DNA of 64,000 nt from the NCBI GenBank assembly GCA_003049465.1, contig PYSS01000147.1, positions 24,714 through 88,713 on the forward strand, in the 5' to 3' direction. This document shows, piece after piece, positions 1 to 12,565 of the stretch (position 1 is its first letter; each line of letters starts with the position of its first letter). This DNA is from Magnaporthiopsis rhizophila. Taxonomy: Eukaryota > Ascomycota > Sordariomycetes > Magnaporthales > Magnaporthaceae. Made by a program: the position numbers and the translations under genes. The notes beneath the pieces are model-generated. The model did not search any database, was not told where the DNA came from, and saw nothing but the letters and a program-made list of their open reading frames with translations.

Positions 1-394
1 CAGGCAGAAAAATCCATGCCCTCTTTGAGAAATAAACATCAATTACAACAGGAACACTGCAAGCATGCTGAAAACGTGCCGTTGGAGTCGCCAAGGCTGT
101 GCCCCGGCTTTACCGGCACTAACGGCAGGCAGGGGTTCCGGTCGTTAGACAGGCGCATTGACCCAGAAAAAATTTGGGTCCGCCACCTAATTTGATTAGC
201 AAGACTTCTCTTTCAGGCTAAGAGCCGCCAAATTTTTTTTTTTGGGCTGGGCGACAGGGTTGGTCGCAATGCAGCCACTTGCGTACAGGGAGCCCCGATA
301 CACGCACCCATGTACGCGGAAGGGAGCCTGCAGCACGCGAAACCTTTCTTTGCGTGCATGGGGACTCCCTTCTCGCGAGTCGAACGCAACAATG

Positions 395-432
395 CGACAT
401 CTGTCGATGCGACACCTGTCGATGCGACGTCG
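395..432 (+). promoter_or_regulatory. Tandem dyad sites upstream of the GH30 gene
   Basis: Two dyad-symmetric sites with the same half-sites, CGACA-TC-TGTCG (395-406) and CGACA-CC-TGTCG (410-421), sit 15 bases apart. They are followed by the 8-base palindrome CGACGTCG (425-432). They lie about 100 bases upstream of the TATA box. Tandem inverted half-sites at a fixed spacing are what dimeric fungal transcription factors often bind. That these are operators is inference. Confidence 0.4.
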
Positions 433-517
433 TTTCCACCTGGTCGGAACCTCATCAGCGACCTGGAACGCCAAGCTCGCTAGCATGGTGCGGGGTCGAG
501 CGCATAGGGGGCTCGAG

Positions 518-524
518 TATAAAA
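518..524 (+). promoter_or_regulatory. TATA box of the GH30 gene
   Basis: TATAAAA lies 87 bases before the start codon at 611, a normal distance for a filamentous-fungal core promoter. Confidence 0.6.
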
Positions 525-610
525 CGAGAAGATGCGCCGTTCTTTTGGCGATGTACACCGTTCCACCTCAGGCCTAACCGACCTTTTACATTCGCTATCA
601 TTCAGCCATC

Positions 611-2130
611 ATGTTGTCCCGCCCTCTCATCTTGTCTTTGTTCAGTCTTGCTGCGAGGCCAGTCACGGCGGACCTCACAGCCACCATCACTACTGGACAA
701 TGGGGTGTCTGGGAGGGCTGGGGCACATCGCTCGCCTGGTGGGGGGTGGCATTCGGGGATCGGGACGATTTGGCGGATCTCTTCTTCTCGCGGAACACGG
801 CCAAACTCGGCAGTCAGAGCGCCCCCGGTCTCGGTTTTAACATTGTGCGCTACAACGTCGGCGGCTCCAGCAACAAGCCCGCTGATGGAAAGTCCATGAA
901 GGTTCCCTCGACCATGAACCCTTCTCGCCTTGTCGACGGCTATTGGATCGACTGGAACAGCAAAGACCCCAAGTCAGCCAGCTGGGATTGGTCGGTGGAC
1001 GCCAACCAGCGCAACATGATGCGGAAAGCCAAAGCCCGCGGCGCCGACATCTTTGAGCTCTTCTCCAACTCTCCAATGTGGTGGATGCTGTACAACCAGA
1101 ACGTCGCTGGGAGTGATAAAGCAAGTCCCTGTTCCCTTTATATCTTTCTCCAGTGCGAGTGTAATAATATACTAACGGCACTTGTGCGGTTTAGGGCAAG
1201 AACGACAACCTGCAGGAGTGGAACCACCAGGATTTCGCGCTCTACCTGGCAACGGTCTCCAAGTACGCCAAGGACAACTGGGGCATCGACTTCCAGTCGG
1301 TCGAGCCCTTCAACGAGCCATCGGTTGCGTGGTGGAACTCCAAGAGCGGCACGCAGGAGGGCTGCCACTTCGACACCAAGACGCAGGCCACCATCATCAG
1401 CATGCTGCGCGCAGAGCTCAACTCGCGCGGCCTTAACCACCAGATCATCGCCGCGTCGGACGAGAACACGTACGACGGAGCGACGGCGAGCCTCAAGGGC
1501 CTCATCGAGGCCGGTGCCGCCGCCGGCATCGGCCGCGTCAACGTGCACGGCTACCAGTACGGCGGCGGCGACAGGCAGAAGCTATACGAGACGGCCAAGG
1601 GCGTGGGCAAGCGTGTCTGGCAGAGCGAGTACGCCAAGGGCGAAGAGACGGGCGCCGAGATGGTCAGCAACCTGATCCTCGACTTCCGCTTCCTGCACCC
1701 GACCGCCTGGGTCTACTGGCAGGCGATCGATGGCGGCGGATGGGGCATCATCGACGGCGAGAACAAGAACAAGCAGCTGGGCGCCATCAACCAAAAGTTC
1801 TACCTCCTCGCCCTCTTCACACGCCACATCCGCCCCGGCATGACCATCCTCGACAGCGGCGAGTACTGGGTCACGGCCTACGACGCGAAAGCCCGCAAGC
1901 TCGTCATCGTCGCCGTCAACTGGCTGGACGCGCAGATCCTCAACTTTGACCTCTCCCGTTTCAGCAAACCCGGCACCGAGGGTGCCCTGGTGCCGCGGTG
2001 GAGCACATTCGTAGAAAAGGGCGAGCAATATGTGCAGCACAACGACACGAAGATTGTCGGCAAAAAGTTTTGGTCGCAGTTCCAGAAGAACCAAGTACAA
2101 ACATTCGAAATAGCAGACGTCACAATTTAG
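611..2130 (+). CDS. Secreted GH30 endo-beta-1,6-galactanase
   Basis: Two exons, 611-1120 and 1195-2130, give 481 residues, close to the size of known fungal endo-beta-1,6-galactanases. The 74-base intron has a GC donor (GCAAGT), an ACTAAC branch point (1171-1176) and a TTTAG acceptor. Residues 1-20 form a hydrophobic signal peptide ending PVTA. The TIM-barrel has N-terminal GWGTSLAWW, the acid/base Glu211 in EPFNEPS and the nucleophile Glu315 in WQSEYAKG; WVYWQAIDGGGWG follows. A C-terminal beta-sandwich closes the protein. The family hydrolyses beta-1,6-galactan side chains of arabinogalactan proteins outside the cell. The first ATG is used because the signal peptide starts there. The subfamily assignment (GH30_5-like) is from pattern memory. 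Confidence 0.88.
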
Positions 2131-2725
2131 ATGTCGAAGTTGGCCTCCCGTCGTTCTTTTTTCACGCTTTTTTTCTGATTTTTTTTTTTTAATTTATTCG
2201 CTTTTTATTTTTCTTTAGACATCCTTTTTCTCCTTGAATTTTTTAGACATTGTTTTTTTCTTCATTCTTCTTTTTTTTTCTTCTTTTTTTCAAGGCTTCC
2301 CCCGGCGCCACACCCTTTTTTTTTTTTTTGGTTTCGCACGCCACGCTTTTTCGCCCGTGGGGGGCAGAGTATATACATACTTTTGTCCGTAAATAAACTT
2401 CATGGCATTGTTCACTCGCTGGCGAAACGCCTGTCTCAGTCGCAATTTTTAGTAACCAGGTCCATGCATTAAAGTGCCCAGGAAAAGCTCGCGTGGAAAG
2501 TCCGGGGCAACATGGGTGTGTGACAGGAACAGCCCCTTGATTTGGCAACGTTACCATCCGTGACCGTTACGCGATCGACGCGTCAGATGCACGACGTGCG
2601 GAGCAAAGTACCGTAGCAAACCACTTCCCTGGATACACCTTCCAGTTACGGCGCGACACCAGTGGCGTAGCTGACCCGTACAATAGTGATATTTTCGATT
2701 ACGCGCATCATCTTGCCCGTCCATC
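2131..2725. other. T-rich 3' region between convergent genes
   Basis: Bases 2150-2340 are a T-rich low-complexity run with several poly-T tracts of 7 to 11. This is probably the 3' UTR and terminator of the GH30 gene. The rest, up to the stop of the minus-strand dehydrogenase, shows nothing I can support. Confidence 0.6.
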
Positions 2726-3883
2726 TCATTTCCACTGCGTAAGAGCAGTCTCCTCCCTGCTGAGAGATGCGTATCGAACACTGCTCGTCCACAAATCCTT
2801 AAGCTTTGCTTTATCTCGGGACTCGGCGCTCGTCTCCCGCAGCGCATTGCCGTCAAAGTAAAGATCCTTGGGATGCTGGCCATAAGGGGCATCCTCGGAA
2901 AATGCGGCGTTGAGGAGGTCGGTCGCCGACTTCTCCGTGCTTCGCATCAAGGGGTTCTCCGCAAAGAGGGCCATGATGGGCGTGAGAAGCGGAATGAGGA
3001 TTCGGGCGACGAAGAACCGGTAGTAGAAGCTCCCGCGCCTCAGGATCGTAGTCGGCATAGCCCCGGGGTCGGTGCCGACTACTGATATTCCGGAGAGAGC
3101 CGGGTCCGCTTCCAGCCGAGACTGCAGCTCGTGACTGTATCATCCGCGTCAGGACATCAGCATTATCTCTTCATGAGAGGAGTTAGGCGACTTACGCCAT
3201 CATGATCTGGCACAGCTTGGCGGCGCCATACCGCCTAAGGCCGACACCGTCACCGAATTGCCCTTTGGCCAGGCTATCGGCGTCTGGGAAGAGGGTCTTC
3301 CATTTGGCCTCCGCGTATATGCCCATCGAGGCGGTACGTCGGTCGAGCGGGCTCCAGAGAAATCACCGTTAGTTTGGAGTGGAAATCATTTTCGCGGGGG
3401 ACGGGAAAACCAAAAGACTCACTCGTGGGCATAGCTGCCTACCACCACGACCCTGCCCTCCTTGTCCATGCTCTGCAGCAGCTTGAGCGTAAGAAGCCAG
3501 TGCCCCAGGTACGTGGCGTGAAAGGTCATGTCAAAGCCGTCGTTGGAGAAGTTCTGCTCGGAGTGCTCTTGGTACGCCGCATTCTCGATGATGGCTCGAA
3601 TGGGCGGCAGGCGGCCGTCGGCGACGCGTGCGTTGATGTCGTTGGTCACATCGCGGGTTGATGCGAGACTGCTGAGGTCACAGGCGACCACCTGGATGGT
3701 GTCGGGGGCCCTCTTGGCCTTGTGCGCGTCCAGGACTCTCTGCAGGGTTGCGGCGGTTTCGACCTTGCGGACGGTGAAAAGAATGTGGTGGTCGGTGTAG
3801 GCCGGTTCCGACAGGAGCTTTTTGGCGATGGTGGACCCGAGTCCGCCGTTTGCGCCGGTGACAATTACGGTCCCTTTAGCCAT
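2726..3883 (-). CDS. Short-chain dehydrogenase/reductase (SDR)
   Basis: Three exons on the minus strand, 3883-3423, 3351-3196 and 3134-2726, give 341 residues. The introns have GTGAGT and GTAAGT donors and AG acceptors. Classical SDR signatures are all present: the NAD(P) loop TGANGGLG (residues 9-16), CDL (Asp69), NAAY (Asn101, a variant of NNAG), catalytic Ser150 (VVVGSY) and the active-site pair Tyr195/Lys199 (YGAAK). After PGAMPT the C-terminal part is longer than in minimal SDRs and has a hydrophobic stretch that could touch membranes, as in 3-ketosteroid-reductase-like fungal SDRs. Substrate unknown. An in-frame ATG at 3949 would add 22 residues. It lies only about 20 bases from a TATA box, so I prefer the ATG at 3883 (AACAACATGGC). 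Confidence 0.85.
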
Positions 3884-3966
3884 GTTGTTTGCGCTCGTGT
3901 TTTTGATGCCTTCTTTCGGACCTCGTTCGATCTTTTTCCAGTCGGTCATGATCCCGCCTCGCTCAC

Positions 3967-3972
3967 TTTATA
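3967..3972 (-). promoter_or_regulatory. TATA box of the SDR gene
   Basis: TATAAA on the minus strand lies 84 bases before the start at 3883 and only 18 bases before the alternative ATG at 3949. Transcription from it would probably begin past that upstream ATG. Confidence 0.45.
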
Positions 3973-6900
3973 TCCGCCGGTAATGTCCCGGGCCATGATC
4001 GCAAAGCTGAGAGCTCAACGCGGGCCCCTCCTCGGACAGTAGACCGAGCCGAGTGCGAGCTGGACGTGTCCAAATCTGTCTAGGCTGGCTGCAAGGCCGG
4101 CAGTCTGGACGGCGCCAAGCCCGGATGCTGAAATGTGGCATCACGCCGGTTTCTGGTGCTGGCATCAAATCTGAATAAATCTGTAGCATAATACCCTTTA
4201 GAACTGGCAAGGGATACGTGTACTGGCTTAAAAAGCGATCAGCACCGATTCTTTCTCGGATTTCCATGACAACAATACGTTCTTATGGCTCGAACGCAGC
4301 TAGCTTCTTTCTCGCGCCTACGCTGACGGCTCGCGGGGACGAGCGATGCAAATCGGACTGACACCCACCCAGCCTCTGAGGCCAGCAGTACCGTTTTAGC
4401 CGACTGAGCTTTCTAAAGACTGGAGGAGATTGACTGGAAATGAGGTGACGAACGTGCGCTGGCCAGGAGAGGTGATGGCGTTATTCTCGGCGATTCCATG
4501 CATCACGACCCGATAGCGTTGCCTTTAAGCACGGGAAACGTGTCGTCCTGCCACCTGAACCTCGATGCCATTTATTGATAGCTCCAGTGTACGGGATTAA
4601 TCACATGAACAGTCTGATATCACGGAATCGCACAGGCAATCCACGGCGGCAAGCGAATGGTCTCGTGCGAGATCTCCGCTCACGCCATCAATATGACCCC
4701 GTCGGCTGTGGTAAATGGATGACGACGCGCGGCTTCGTAGGCTTGGAGTCCCGGCCACTGCCCCGCTATCCGCCGTCCTGCCGAACCAGAACTTCGGGGT
4801 CCGATTCGGGCTGGCAGCCACAACGCGCCCTGGCGCCCTCGTGATGGCCCAAGCCCTAGCATCGTTGTTCTTCCGTGGCGACTCTCGCAGGATCGCCAAA
4901 CAAACGATGCGCTCGTGGCCATGTAATGACAGCGTTTCGCGTTTTACTCTCAGCCCTCTGCTTATGTACCAGCCAGGGTGCGGGGTCTACGATGCTGTCT
5001 CCTCGTCAGCGCCGTTGCAACGTCGCGCCTTGACACAAATACTGCGAGTCGCGCGCGCCATCCGGTCGCCGCTCCCAGACCCTTCGGGAGGATCACGACA
5101 AAATGACGACACTACCGTGGGACCCCTCGTTCCTGCCTTAACTCGCTCGCCCAGTTCGACTGGCGTAAACGCAAGATTTGCGTACCACACATCGAGCGTG
5201 CAGTATTTCGGTCAACTCCACCTGTAATCAGTTGCCGATTTGATTGCCCATTGATTTATTTAAACGGGGATAATGTTGCTGATGCATGGTTTTTCTTCCT
5301 TATAAAGGCGGGGCGGTATGATATCCAAATTATGAATTGACAAGTACATTCATTGCTTTCAGCTGCGGGAAAATACATGTAAAGGGGTCCATTATTAGCA
5401 GGGGCCAAAACGCGGGTCGCCCATTCCTTTCTACCTGCATAAGATGAATCGTGCAAGTCATACCGAAGCAATGGAACACATATTGTGCGTTTTCTGATGC
5501 CGAATGACTCCGGCTAGGACCAATTGAAGGCCATTCCGAAAGCGAGCGTGATAGCGACTCGTTTCGATGTTCCAAAACGGACCCGAACATGCCACCGTTT
5601 TCGTATGACGCCGTTTTCAACCTAAGAAATATCTGTCATATCGTGTTGCATTGCATGGAAAGATGTCAAGCTTCTCGAATGTTGTAAAAGTCCTTGCAGG
5701 CTTTCCAGTTGGGACACAATGCGTGCTAGGGTCTCGACCTTGGCCACTGATTCAATTGGCTGTTCCCGTTTCGGATCATTCGGCCCACGTCCATCACCCG
5801 TCGACGGCGGTGAAACAGCCAGGTCCCGCGTTCCTGGCTCGTCCGGCCGAACATTTTACTACCAGCACACTCTGCCAAGACCTATCAGACCTGGTACGGT
5901 TAGTTCTGTCTGGCAGCCGCCAATTGTGGAAGTCGGATGACCCGACCACCCGGTTGGCACCGCCCACTATGCCTCAGCCTGTGTCCACGTCTCCAAGCAA
6001 ATAACACAGGTTCCTTGCTTACAGGTCGGCCGCATGGAGTAAAGGCTAGCACAATGGATGACGTTCTGACTGCCCGCCTCCTCAGGATCTAGGTTCCATT
6101 CCCAGTATGACCTTCGGCCCGCGTTGCATTTTGCTTCCGGCGCCGTCGGTCTTCTGGAGGGAAAAAGAAACATCCTCCAGTATTTGTTCAACTCTTATCT
6201 TCTGCAACTCATTTACATCATACCATACCATCATGCGCTTTTTTGCCCAACCCCTTTCTCTTAAATTCGCGCATTTTGCTACCTAACCCCGCGTCACGAA
6301 AAACTCGTAGCTGCAATCTTTTGGTTCCACCTCGGGCGGATATCTCGGGATGTCTACACGGCTGGTACCTACCCCGTGCATGAGCCAGTTGGGGAAATCT
6401 GATATTAGGTAAAATAAAAGTAATGCCAGCGGCGCTCGACCAAGATTCACGCGGTTAGAAGAACTTTATGCATATTCCACGCGTCGTAGAAGATGTCTTC
6501 CCCACGGGGACCCCGAGAAACGAGAGTAAAAGTACGTAAAGAATACATCTCTTTGGGAGGGAAGAAAGCGGTGGTGATACTGTTGCGCAGGGTGTCGATG
6601 TTGGCTTTTGTGGATCCGACGTCATGATGCAGGGGGCTTCGAGCGTTCCTGACCGATGCCAAATACGGTTAGTGGATGGGTCCGTTACGTAACCAGCCAA
6701 GAGGCGAATTTTGCTCCCGAAATGATCCGCGGCAGAGTGAAGGTGATCATCTGCCGCCTCGTCCAAAGCTTATGCTATTCTTGGCCGCTATCTGCCGAGG
6801 CAGGAGCAACAACGCCGGAGGCTCTGCGGACCGCTAGGTCGATCATCACACCTCGAGGACTACCTACTCCCTCAAGTCGCATTCATCCCGCCATCCGACA

Positions 6901-7977
6901 GCAATCTGGACTTGATTGGCTTTCGTAGGGCCTGCTTGTCGAGATGAGGTTCGCCCCAGAGATCCCCTCCAGACACTGGCCTCCCCAGCACGCCCCCGGC
7001 TTCGACCGCGTATCCTGCGGGACCTCTCCATTTTTCGTCTCTTGTCCTGACACACCGAAACCGTTTGCAGCCCAGGACAGGCGGAAGAACGCGGGAAAAA
7101 TGAGGTAACAAGAACCCGGCTTCGAGTCAAGGGCTCCAGCGGGCTCCCCACCAGGATCCCACCGTGATGGCCCGATCGTCGCGTGCCTTGCTCGCGGCTG
7201 GCCGCTAGCCGCGCCCTTTTGCATCCGTAATGGGCCAAGGCTCCATAATCGCGCCTCGGTCATTCGCTGGCTGCGTGTTTGCCCTGTGCATGGTCCAGAC
7301 CTCACTCGCCGAGTGCCTGCCGTTGGGCATGTTGGGACCTCCGCGGACGGCAGGGACACCCCGTCCAGGTGCCTCTTCTGGAGACAAACATGGGAGGAGC
7401 GTCCCCTCGTTTCTCCGGGCGCGTGGCCGGCGCAAAGGACGGGCCAGTGACAGCCCCCAGGGGTGCGGTACGCCGACCAAATGCTGGTGGCGGTTCGATG
7501 CCCCTGACTGTCCTGACTGCAAGACCCTCCCCGGCAATCTCTTTGACAGGCCTCCCCACACACTGTCGACTCCATTGGTGGTCCCCGCCTGCTTCTCTTA
7601 TCTCGCTCATGACATATTTCCTGCTATGATGCCTACGGTATCTTTGCGCGTCTACAAATCTCGGGGATCCCCTTCTCTTCAGCTCAGACTGTCTCTCTTT
7701 CCTCCTCCCCGCCCGCCCCTTCCCAGGTCCCCGCGACCTCCGTCGTGTCGTGTCCTGCCTCTCGTCCCTTGACTACTGTTTCCATTAGTCAAGTTTCTGT
7801 CGCACACTACCTGAATCCAAACTCCGCACCCAAGACCATCGGGTTTGCCACAGGTACACGACGGCACGTGGCCTCGGTTGGGGGCGTCTCCGCCACTACC
7901 TACCTAGTTTTATATCAGTATCGGGCTCAAGGCCTCTGTTTCTACTAGTTTTTTTCCCTTCTGGCATCACGGTCAAC
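3973..7977. other. Gene-poor region upstream of the transporter
   Basis: This 4-kb stretch holds open frames of up to 230 codons on both strands, but they overlap, have no recognisable domains and lack consistent codon bias. The minus-strand frame at 6447-6662 (ending ...DIFYDAWNMHKVLLTA) is the most protein-like. I could not link it to a family or to neighbouring exons. Bases 7670-7760 are C/T-rich, as is common just upstream of highly expressed fungal genes, and belong to the promoter or 5' UTR of the transporter. Confidence 0.5.
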
Positions 7978-9696
7978 ATGTCTGCCAAGGAGCTCCACGA
8001 GAAGAGCAGCACCGAGGAGCCGAACAAGGCCATGGAGCGCCAGGTGTCTAACGGTGCTGTCCTCAGTGGCGAGGTCGGCCACATCGGTAGCAGCGAGATC
8101 GACATGGCGGACCGCACCGCCGACATCGAGAAGCACAAGGCTGTCGCCGGAGCTGCCCACTTCAACCGCCTGGGCTGGAAGCGCCTGACGGTGGTGTTGA
8201 TCGTGGAGGCTATTGCCCTCGGAAGCTTGAGCATCCCGCGCGCCTTTGCCCAGCTCGGCATGCTGGCTGGTGTAATAACAACCATTGGTCTGGGCCTCGT
8301 CGCTATTCAGTCGAGGTTGGTGCCCTCTGCGTTGCTGGTGAAATGTGTGATCGGCGCAGAAGCTAACATGCAACAGCTTCGTCGTCGGCCAAGTTAAAAT
8401 TAAGCACCCGAGCGTGAGCCACTATGCTGATGCTGGCAGGCTTCTTTTTGGCCGTGTAGGCTATGAGGTCGTCGGCGTCATGTTTGCTCTACAGTAAGAT
8501 CAGTTACTTGACATAATGTTTGGCACCGCCATTGGTGACAGCCGCGATGCTCGTGATGACATTGACTAACATCAACCCAACCGCAGACTCATCTTCCTCG
8601 TCGGCTCGCACGCGTTAACAGGCGCTATCGCTTTTGGAAACTTGACCGACTATGGCACCTGCTCCGTCGTGTTTGGCGTCGTCTCTTCCATCATCCTCCT
8701 GGCCCTGGCCATTCCGCCTTCCTTTGCCGAAGTCGCGATTCTTGGTTATATCGATTTCGCCTCCATCATTCTGGCCATCCTTATTACCATCATCGCTACT
8801 GGAGTCCAGTCCTCACATGCGCCGGGCGGACTGAGCGCCGTCGACTGGTCGCTCTGGCCTCAGCCGGACCTGACCTTCGCGCAGGGCTTCAACGCGGTGA
8901 CCAACATCGTTTTCGCCTACAGCTTTGCTGTCTGCCAGTTCTCCTTCATGGACGAGATGCACACCCCCGAGGACTACGTCAAGTCCATCTGGGCCCTTGG
9001 CCTCATCGAGATCGTCATCTACACCGTTACGGGCGCCACTGTCTATGCGTTCGTCGGGCAGTCGGTCAAGTCGCCGGCCCTGCTGTCTGCCGGCCCTCTT
9101 CTGTCCAAAATCGCCTTCGGCATTGCCCTCCCGGTCATCTTCATCTCGGGGAGCATAAACACAACATGCTGTGCTCGGTTAGTACCGCTTTCCATGGCCT
9201 CTGACTTGCCGTCCAGTTGTGCTAACGCATTGTGTGCTCTAGGTACATCCACGGCCGTTACTACAAGGATAGCGTGATCCGGTTCATCAACACCAAGATG
9301 GGCTGGATTACCTGGCTTACGCTGATCACGATCATAACGGTGGTTGCGTTCGTGATCGCCGAGTCCATTCCCTTCTTCTCGGATCTTCTGTCGCTGTCGA
9401 GCTCCCTGTTTATCAGTGGCTTCACGTTTTACTTCCCCGCACTCATGTGGTTCATGCTCATCAAGGAGGGCAAGTGGTATGAGCGCCACAACTGGGTCAA
9501 CACGGGCATGAATGCGGGCGTTTTTCTGATTGGTGCTGCCGTCTTTGGTATCGGTACCTATTCGGCCATCCACGACATTGTAAGTCTGCTCCTTCTTATG
9601 CGCTGTTATCTATCGATCTTGGCTGACCCTTTTTAGATTGAGAAATTCACCACTGGTAAGCTCAATGGTGTTTTCTCTTGTTCGCCTCCTGCTTAA
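7978..9696 (+). CDS. Amino-acid transporter, AAAP (Aa_trans) family
   Basis: Five exons, 7978-8315, 8377-8493, 8587-9177, 9243-9579 and 9637-9696, give 480 residues. All four introns are GT-AG with CTAAC/CTGAC-like branch points, and the frame is kept at every junction. After a hydrophilic N-terminus of about 65 residues come roughly 10-11 hydrophobic helices, starting with RLTVVLIVEAIALGSLSIP and including GSHALTG and FAYSFAVCQFSFMDEM. The pattern matches fungal neutral/aromatic amino-acid permeases related to Neurospora MTR. The C-terminus GKLNGVFSCSPPA resembles the Gly-Lys...Phe-Ser-Cys ends of that group, which argues against a further intron at 9655. Proton-coupled uptake at the plasma membrane is the family role; the exact substrate is unknown. 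Confidence 0.85.
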
Positions 9697-10527
9697 TTGG
9701 ATGTTGGCTATGGCGCGTTTGCGTCCATGGCTGGGGCTCATGTATGGAATGACGTATCTGGATAGCGAACGTCCATCAGTTTTTTGATTGGTACTGGTCT
9801 GTTATGTTAGGGTCGTGTTTCTAGGCTTGTCAACACGCTTTTCCCGAATGTCTACCCTGTTTGATGCCCCGCCTTGCATGTTTTTTTTTCTGGGTGGAGT
9901 GATTTTCACGCAACCCCTTTTCCGTACCGGATCTCGGCAACGTGGAAATACCGCGGACAGTGATTGCACAGCCACAGCACCCCTCGGTGGCAAGTTCGGC
10001 ATGCTGCCGGCCCCGCAGCTGCCCACGTGGCCGAGCCAATCGGCGGGATGGAAAACGGCACGCGGCGGGCCACAGTCGGCGCCGCGGACCGTCAGCTCCG
10101 CGTTTCTGTTTGGGCCTTGCTTTCTCGGGGCGTACAAGGCAGGGGGCGTCGCGGCATTTGCTGGGCCATGTCGATCTGCTGGTAGTGAGTTGGGTTTGTA
10201 TAGATTGAGCATTCCAGTCGAGATGGGTTCATCTAACCGTTCCCAACGGCCGGCCCCAGACCCGGCTCGATATGCACCCAGCCCGCTAGGTACCTTGCTA
10301 AGTGACGTAGGCGGCCTGCAGCTACCCCCGCTTAGCTGAGCTCGCCGATTTCGGGTACAAATCGAAACCGTCGGGCGCCGTGCGGCTTCGGGCTTCAGTC
10401 CGTAGTTGCCTCGCATGCCCACGCTATTAAGGTAGCCAACCCCTAGCCATCCCGGTTACTTGACTGAGTCGAGAGAGGGCAGACGCAAGCATAGCAGACA
10501 CACGCCCGCCATCCCAGCTCGCCCGAC
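9697..10527. other. Intergenic region before the GH94 gene
   Basis: About 830 bases with overlapping open frames on both strands and no recognisable protein. It should contain the transporter 3' UTR and the GH94 promoter. I see no clear TATA box. Confidence 0.5.
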
Positions 10528-12469
10528 ATGACAGACATAGCCGCATCCCGCGATGGGCGCTACGAGCTCACCAGCCCGACAGCCATGCCCGCCGCCGCCG
10601 GCTTCCTCTGGAACCAGCGCATGATGATCCAGGCCACCTGCCGCGGCTACGCCACCGCGCAGTTCATGCAGCCGGAGCCGGCAAAGTACTCGTACGCCCC
10701 AAACGTCGAGGCCAAGACGTTTATGCAGCCGGAGCAGACCTACTACGCCCACCACCCGGGCCGCTTCGTCTACGTGCGCGACGACGACTCGGGCGCCGTG
10801 TTTTCCGCCCCCTACGAGCCCGTCCGCGCCCGCCTGGACAAGTTCGTCTTCTCCGTCGGCAAGAGCGACATCCGCTGGCGCGCCGAGCTGGGCGGCGTCC
10901 GCGTCGACATGGAGCTCCTGCTGCCGACCCACGACGTTGCAGAGCTGTGGACCGTGCGCGTTACAAACCTATCCGACAAACCCCGACGCCTCAGCATCTT
11001 CCCGCACTTCACCATCGGCTACATGTCGTGGATGAACCAGTCGGCTAGCTGGAGACCGGAGCTCGGCGGCATCGTCGGCAAGTGCGTCACCCCCTACCAG
11101 AAAGCCGAGGACTGGTTCAAGAACAAGCACCTCAAGGATCGCACCTATTTTCTGTGTGAGAAGGAGCCCCTCGCCTGGGAGGCCCGGCATTCAGCATTTG
11201 AGGGCGAGGGCGGTCTGCATGCCCCTTCGGCGCTGCGTACCCCGACGCTCTCCAACAGCGACGCCAACTACGAGACCCCGACCGCCGCGGTTCAGTACCG
11301 CGAGGAACTGGCGGCCGGCGCTCACGCCGAATACCGCTTCTTGTTCGGGCCGGCATACGACGACGCCGAGGTGCGCACGATGCGGGAGCGCTACCTCAAC
11401 AACGGCAGCGGCGCGGCCTTTGACGCCGTCCGGCGCGACTACGCCGCCTACATCGACAAGGGTCGGGGCTGCCTGCGGATCTCGACGCCGGATCACGGGC
11501 TGGACGACTTTGTCAACAACTGGCTCGCGCGCCAGGTCTACTACCACGGCGATGTCAACCGGCTGACGACGGACCCGCAGACGCGCAACTACCTGCAGGA
11601 TAATATGGGAATGTCGTACATCCAACCCACCGTGGCGCGTGCAGCATTCCTCAAGGCGCTGTCGCAGCAGGCAGAGACGGGCGCCATGCCGGACGGGATC
11701 CTGCTCGCCGAGGGCGCCGAGCTCAAATACATCAACCAGGTGCCGCACACGGACCACTGCGTCTGGCTGCCCGTCACGCTCGAGGCGTACCTGGCCGAGA
11801 CGGCCGACTACGGGCTCCTGGACGAGGCCGTGCCGGGGACCTCGGACGGGAAGACGCTGACGGCGTTTCAGCGCTTCTGCCTCGCCATGGACTGGCTGCT
11901 GTCGGACCGAGCTCGCGACGGCCGGGGGCTCAGCTACATCGCCCAGGGTGACTGGTGCGACCCCATGAACATGGTCGGGTACAAGGGCATCGGCGTCTCG
12001 GGGTGGCTGACGATCGCGACGGCGTTTGCGCTCAATATCTGGGCTGGCGTGTGCGAGCGCCGCGGTGAGCACGACCTGGCGACCAAGTACCGCGCTGGTG
12101 CGGCCGATGTCAACGCTGCTGCCAACGCGCACTTCTGGACCGAAGACGGAGGCTGGTTCGCGCGCGGAATCACCGACGACGGCGTCATCTTTGGCGTGCC
12201 CTCCGACCCGCAGGGTAGACTGTGGCTCAACCCGCAGAGTTTCGCCATGCTCGGCGGCGCCGTCACGGATGCCCACAAGATCGAGGGGATTTTGAATCAG
12301 ATCGACGTGCAGCTTTCCACACCCTACGGCGTGCAAATGTTCGCGCCCGCCTTCACGGCCATGCGAGAGGACGTCGGGCGCGTGACGCAAAAGGCGCCCG
12401 GGTCGGCCGAGAACGCGGCCGTGTACAACCACGCGGCCATCTTTTACGCGCACGCCCTGTATTCCCTGG

Positions 12470-12565
<96 letters not shown>

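Larger units (their letters stand above)
1..610. other. 5' flanking region and promoter of the GH30 gene
   Basis: No gene is supported here. The open frames of up to about 200 codons overlap on both strands and match no family I know. The stretch from about 390 to 530 holds dyad repeats and a TATA box, listed separately. Confidence 0.6.

Noticed and set aside
1138..2100. Minus-strand frames of up to 172 codons within the GH30 gene
   Set aside because: Antisense shadows of an exon with strong G/C third positions; the sense strand has the catalytic residues.
6883..7772. Overlapping frames of 180 to 230 codons on both strands upstream of the transporter
   Set aside because: Mutually exclusive, rich in Cys, Gly and Arg without pattern, and lying in the expected promoter. 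GC-rich stop-poor DNA explains them.
12472..12564. Regular repeat as a possible CRISPR-like array
   Set aside because: It is a pure trinucleotide microsatellite without spacers, in a eukaryotic coding sequence.
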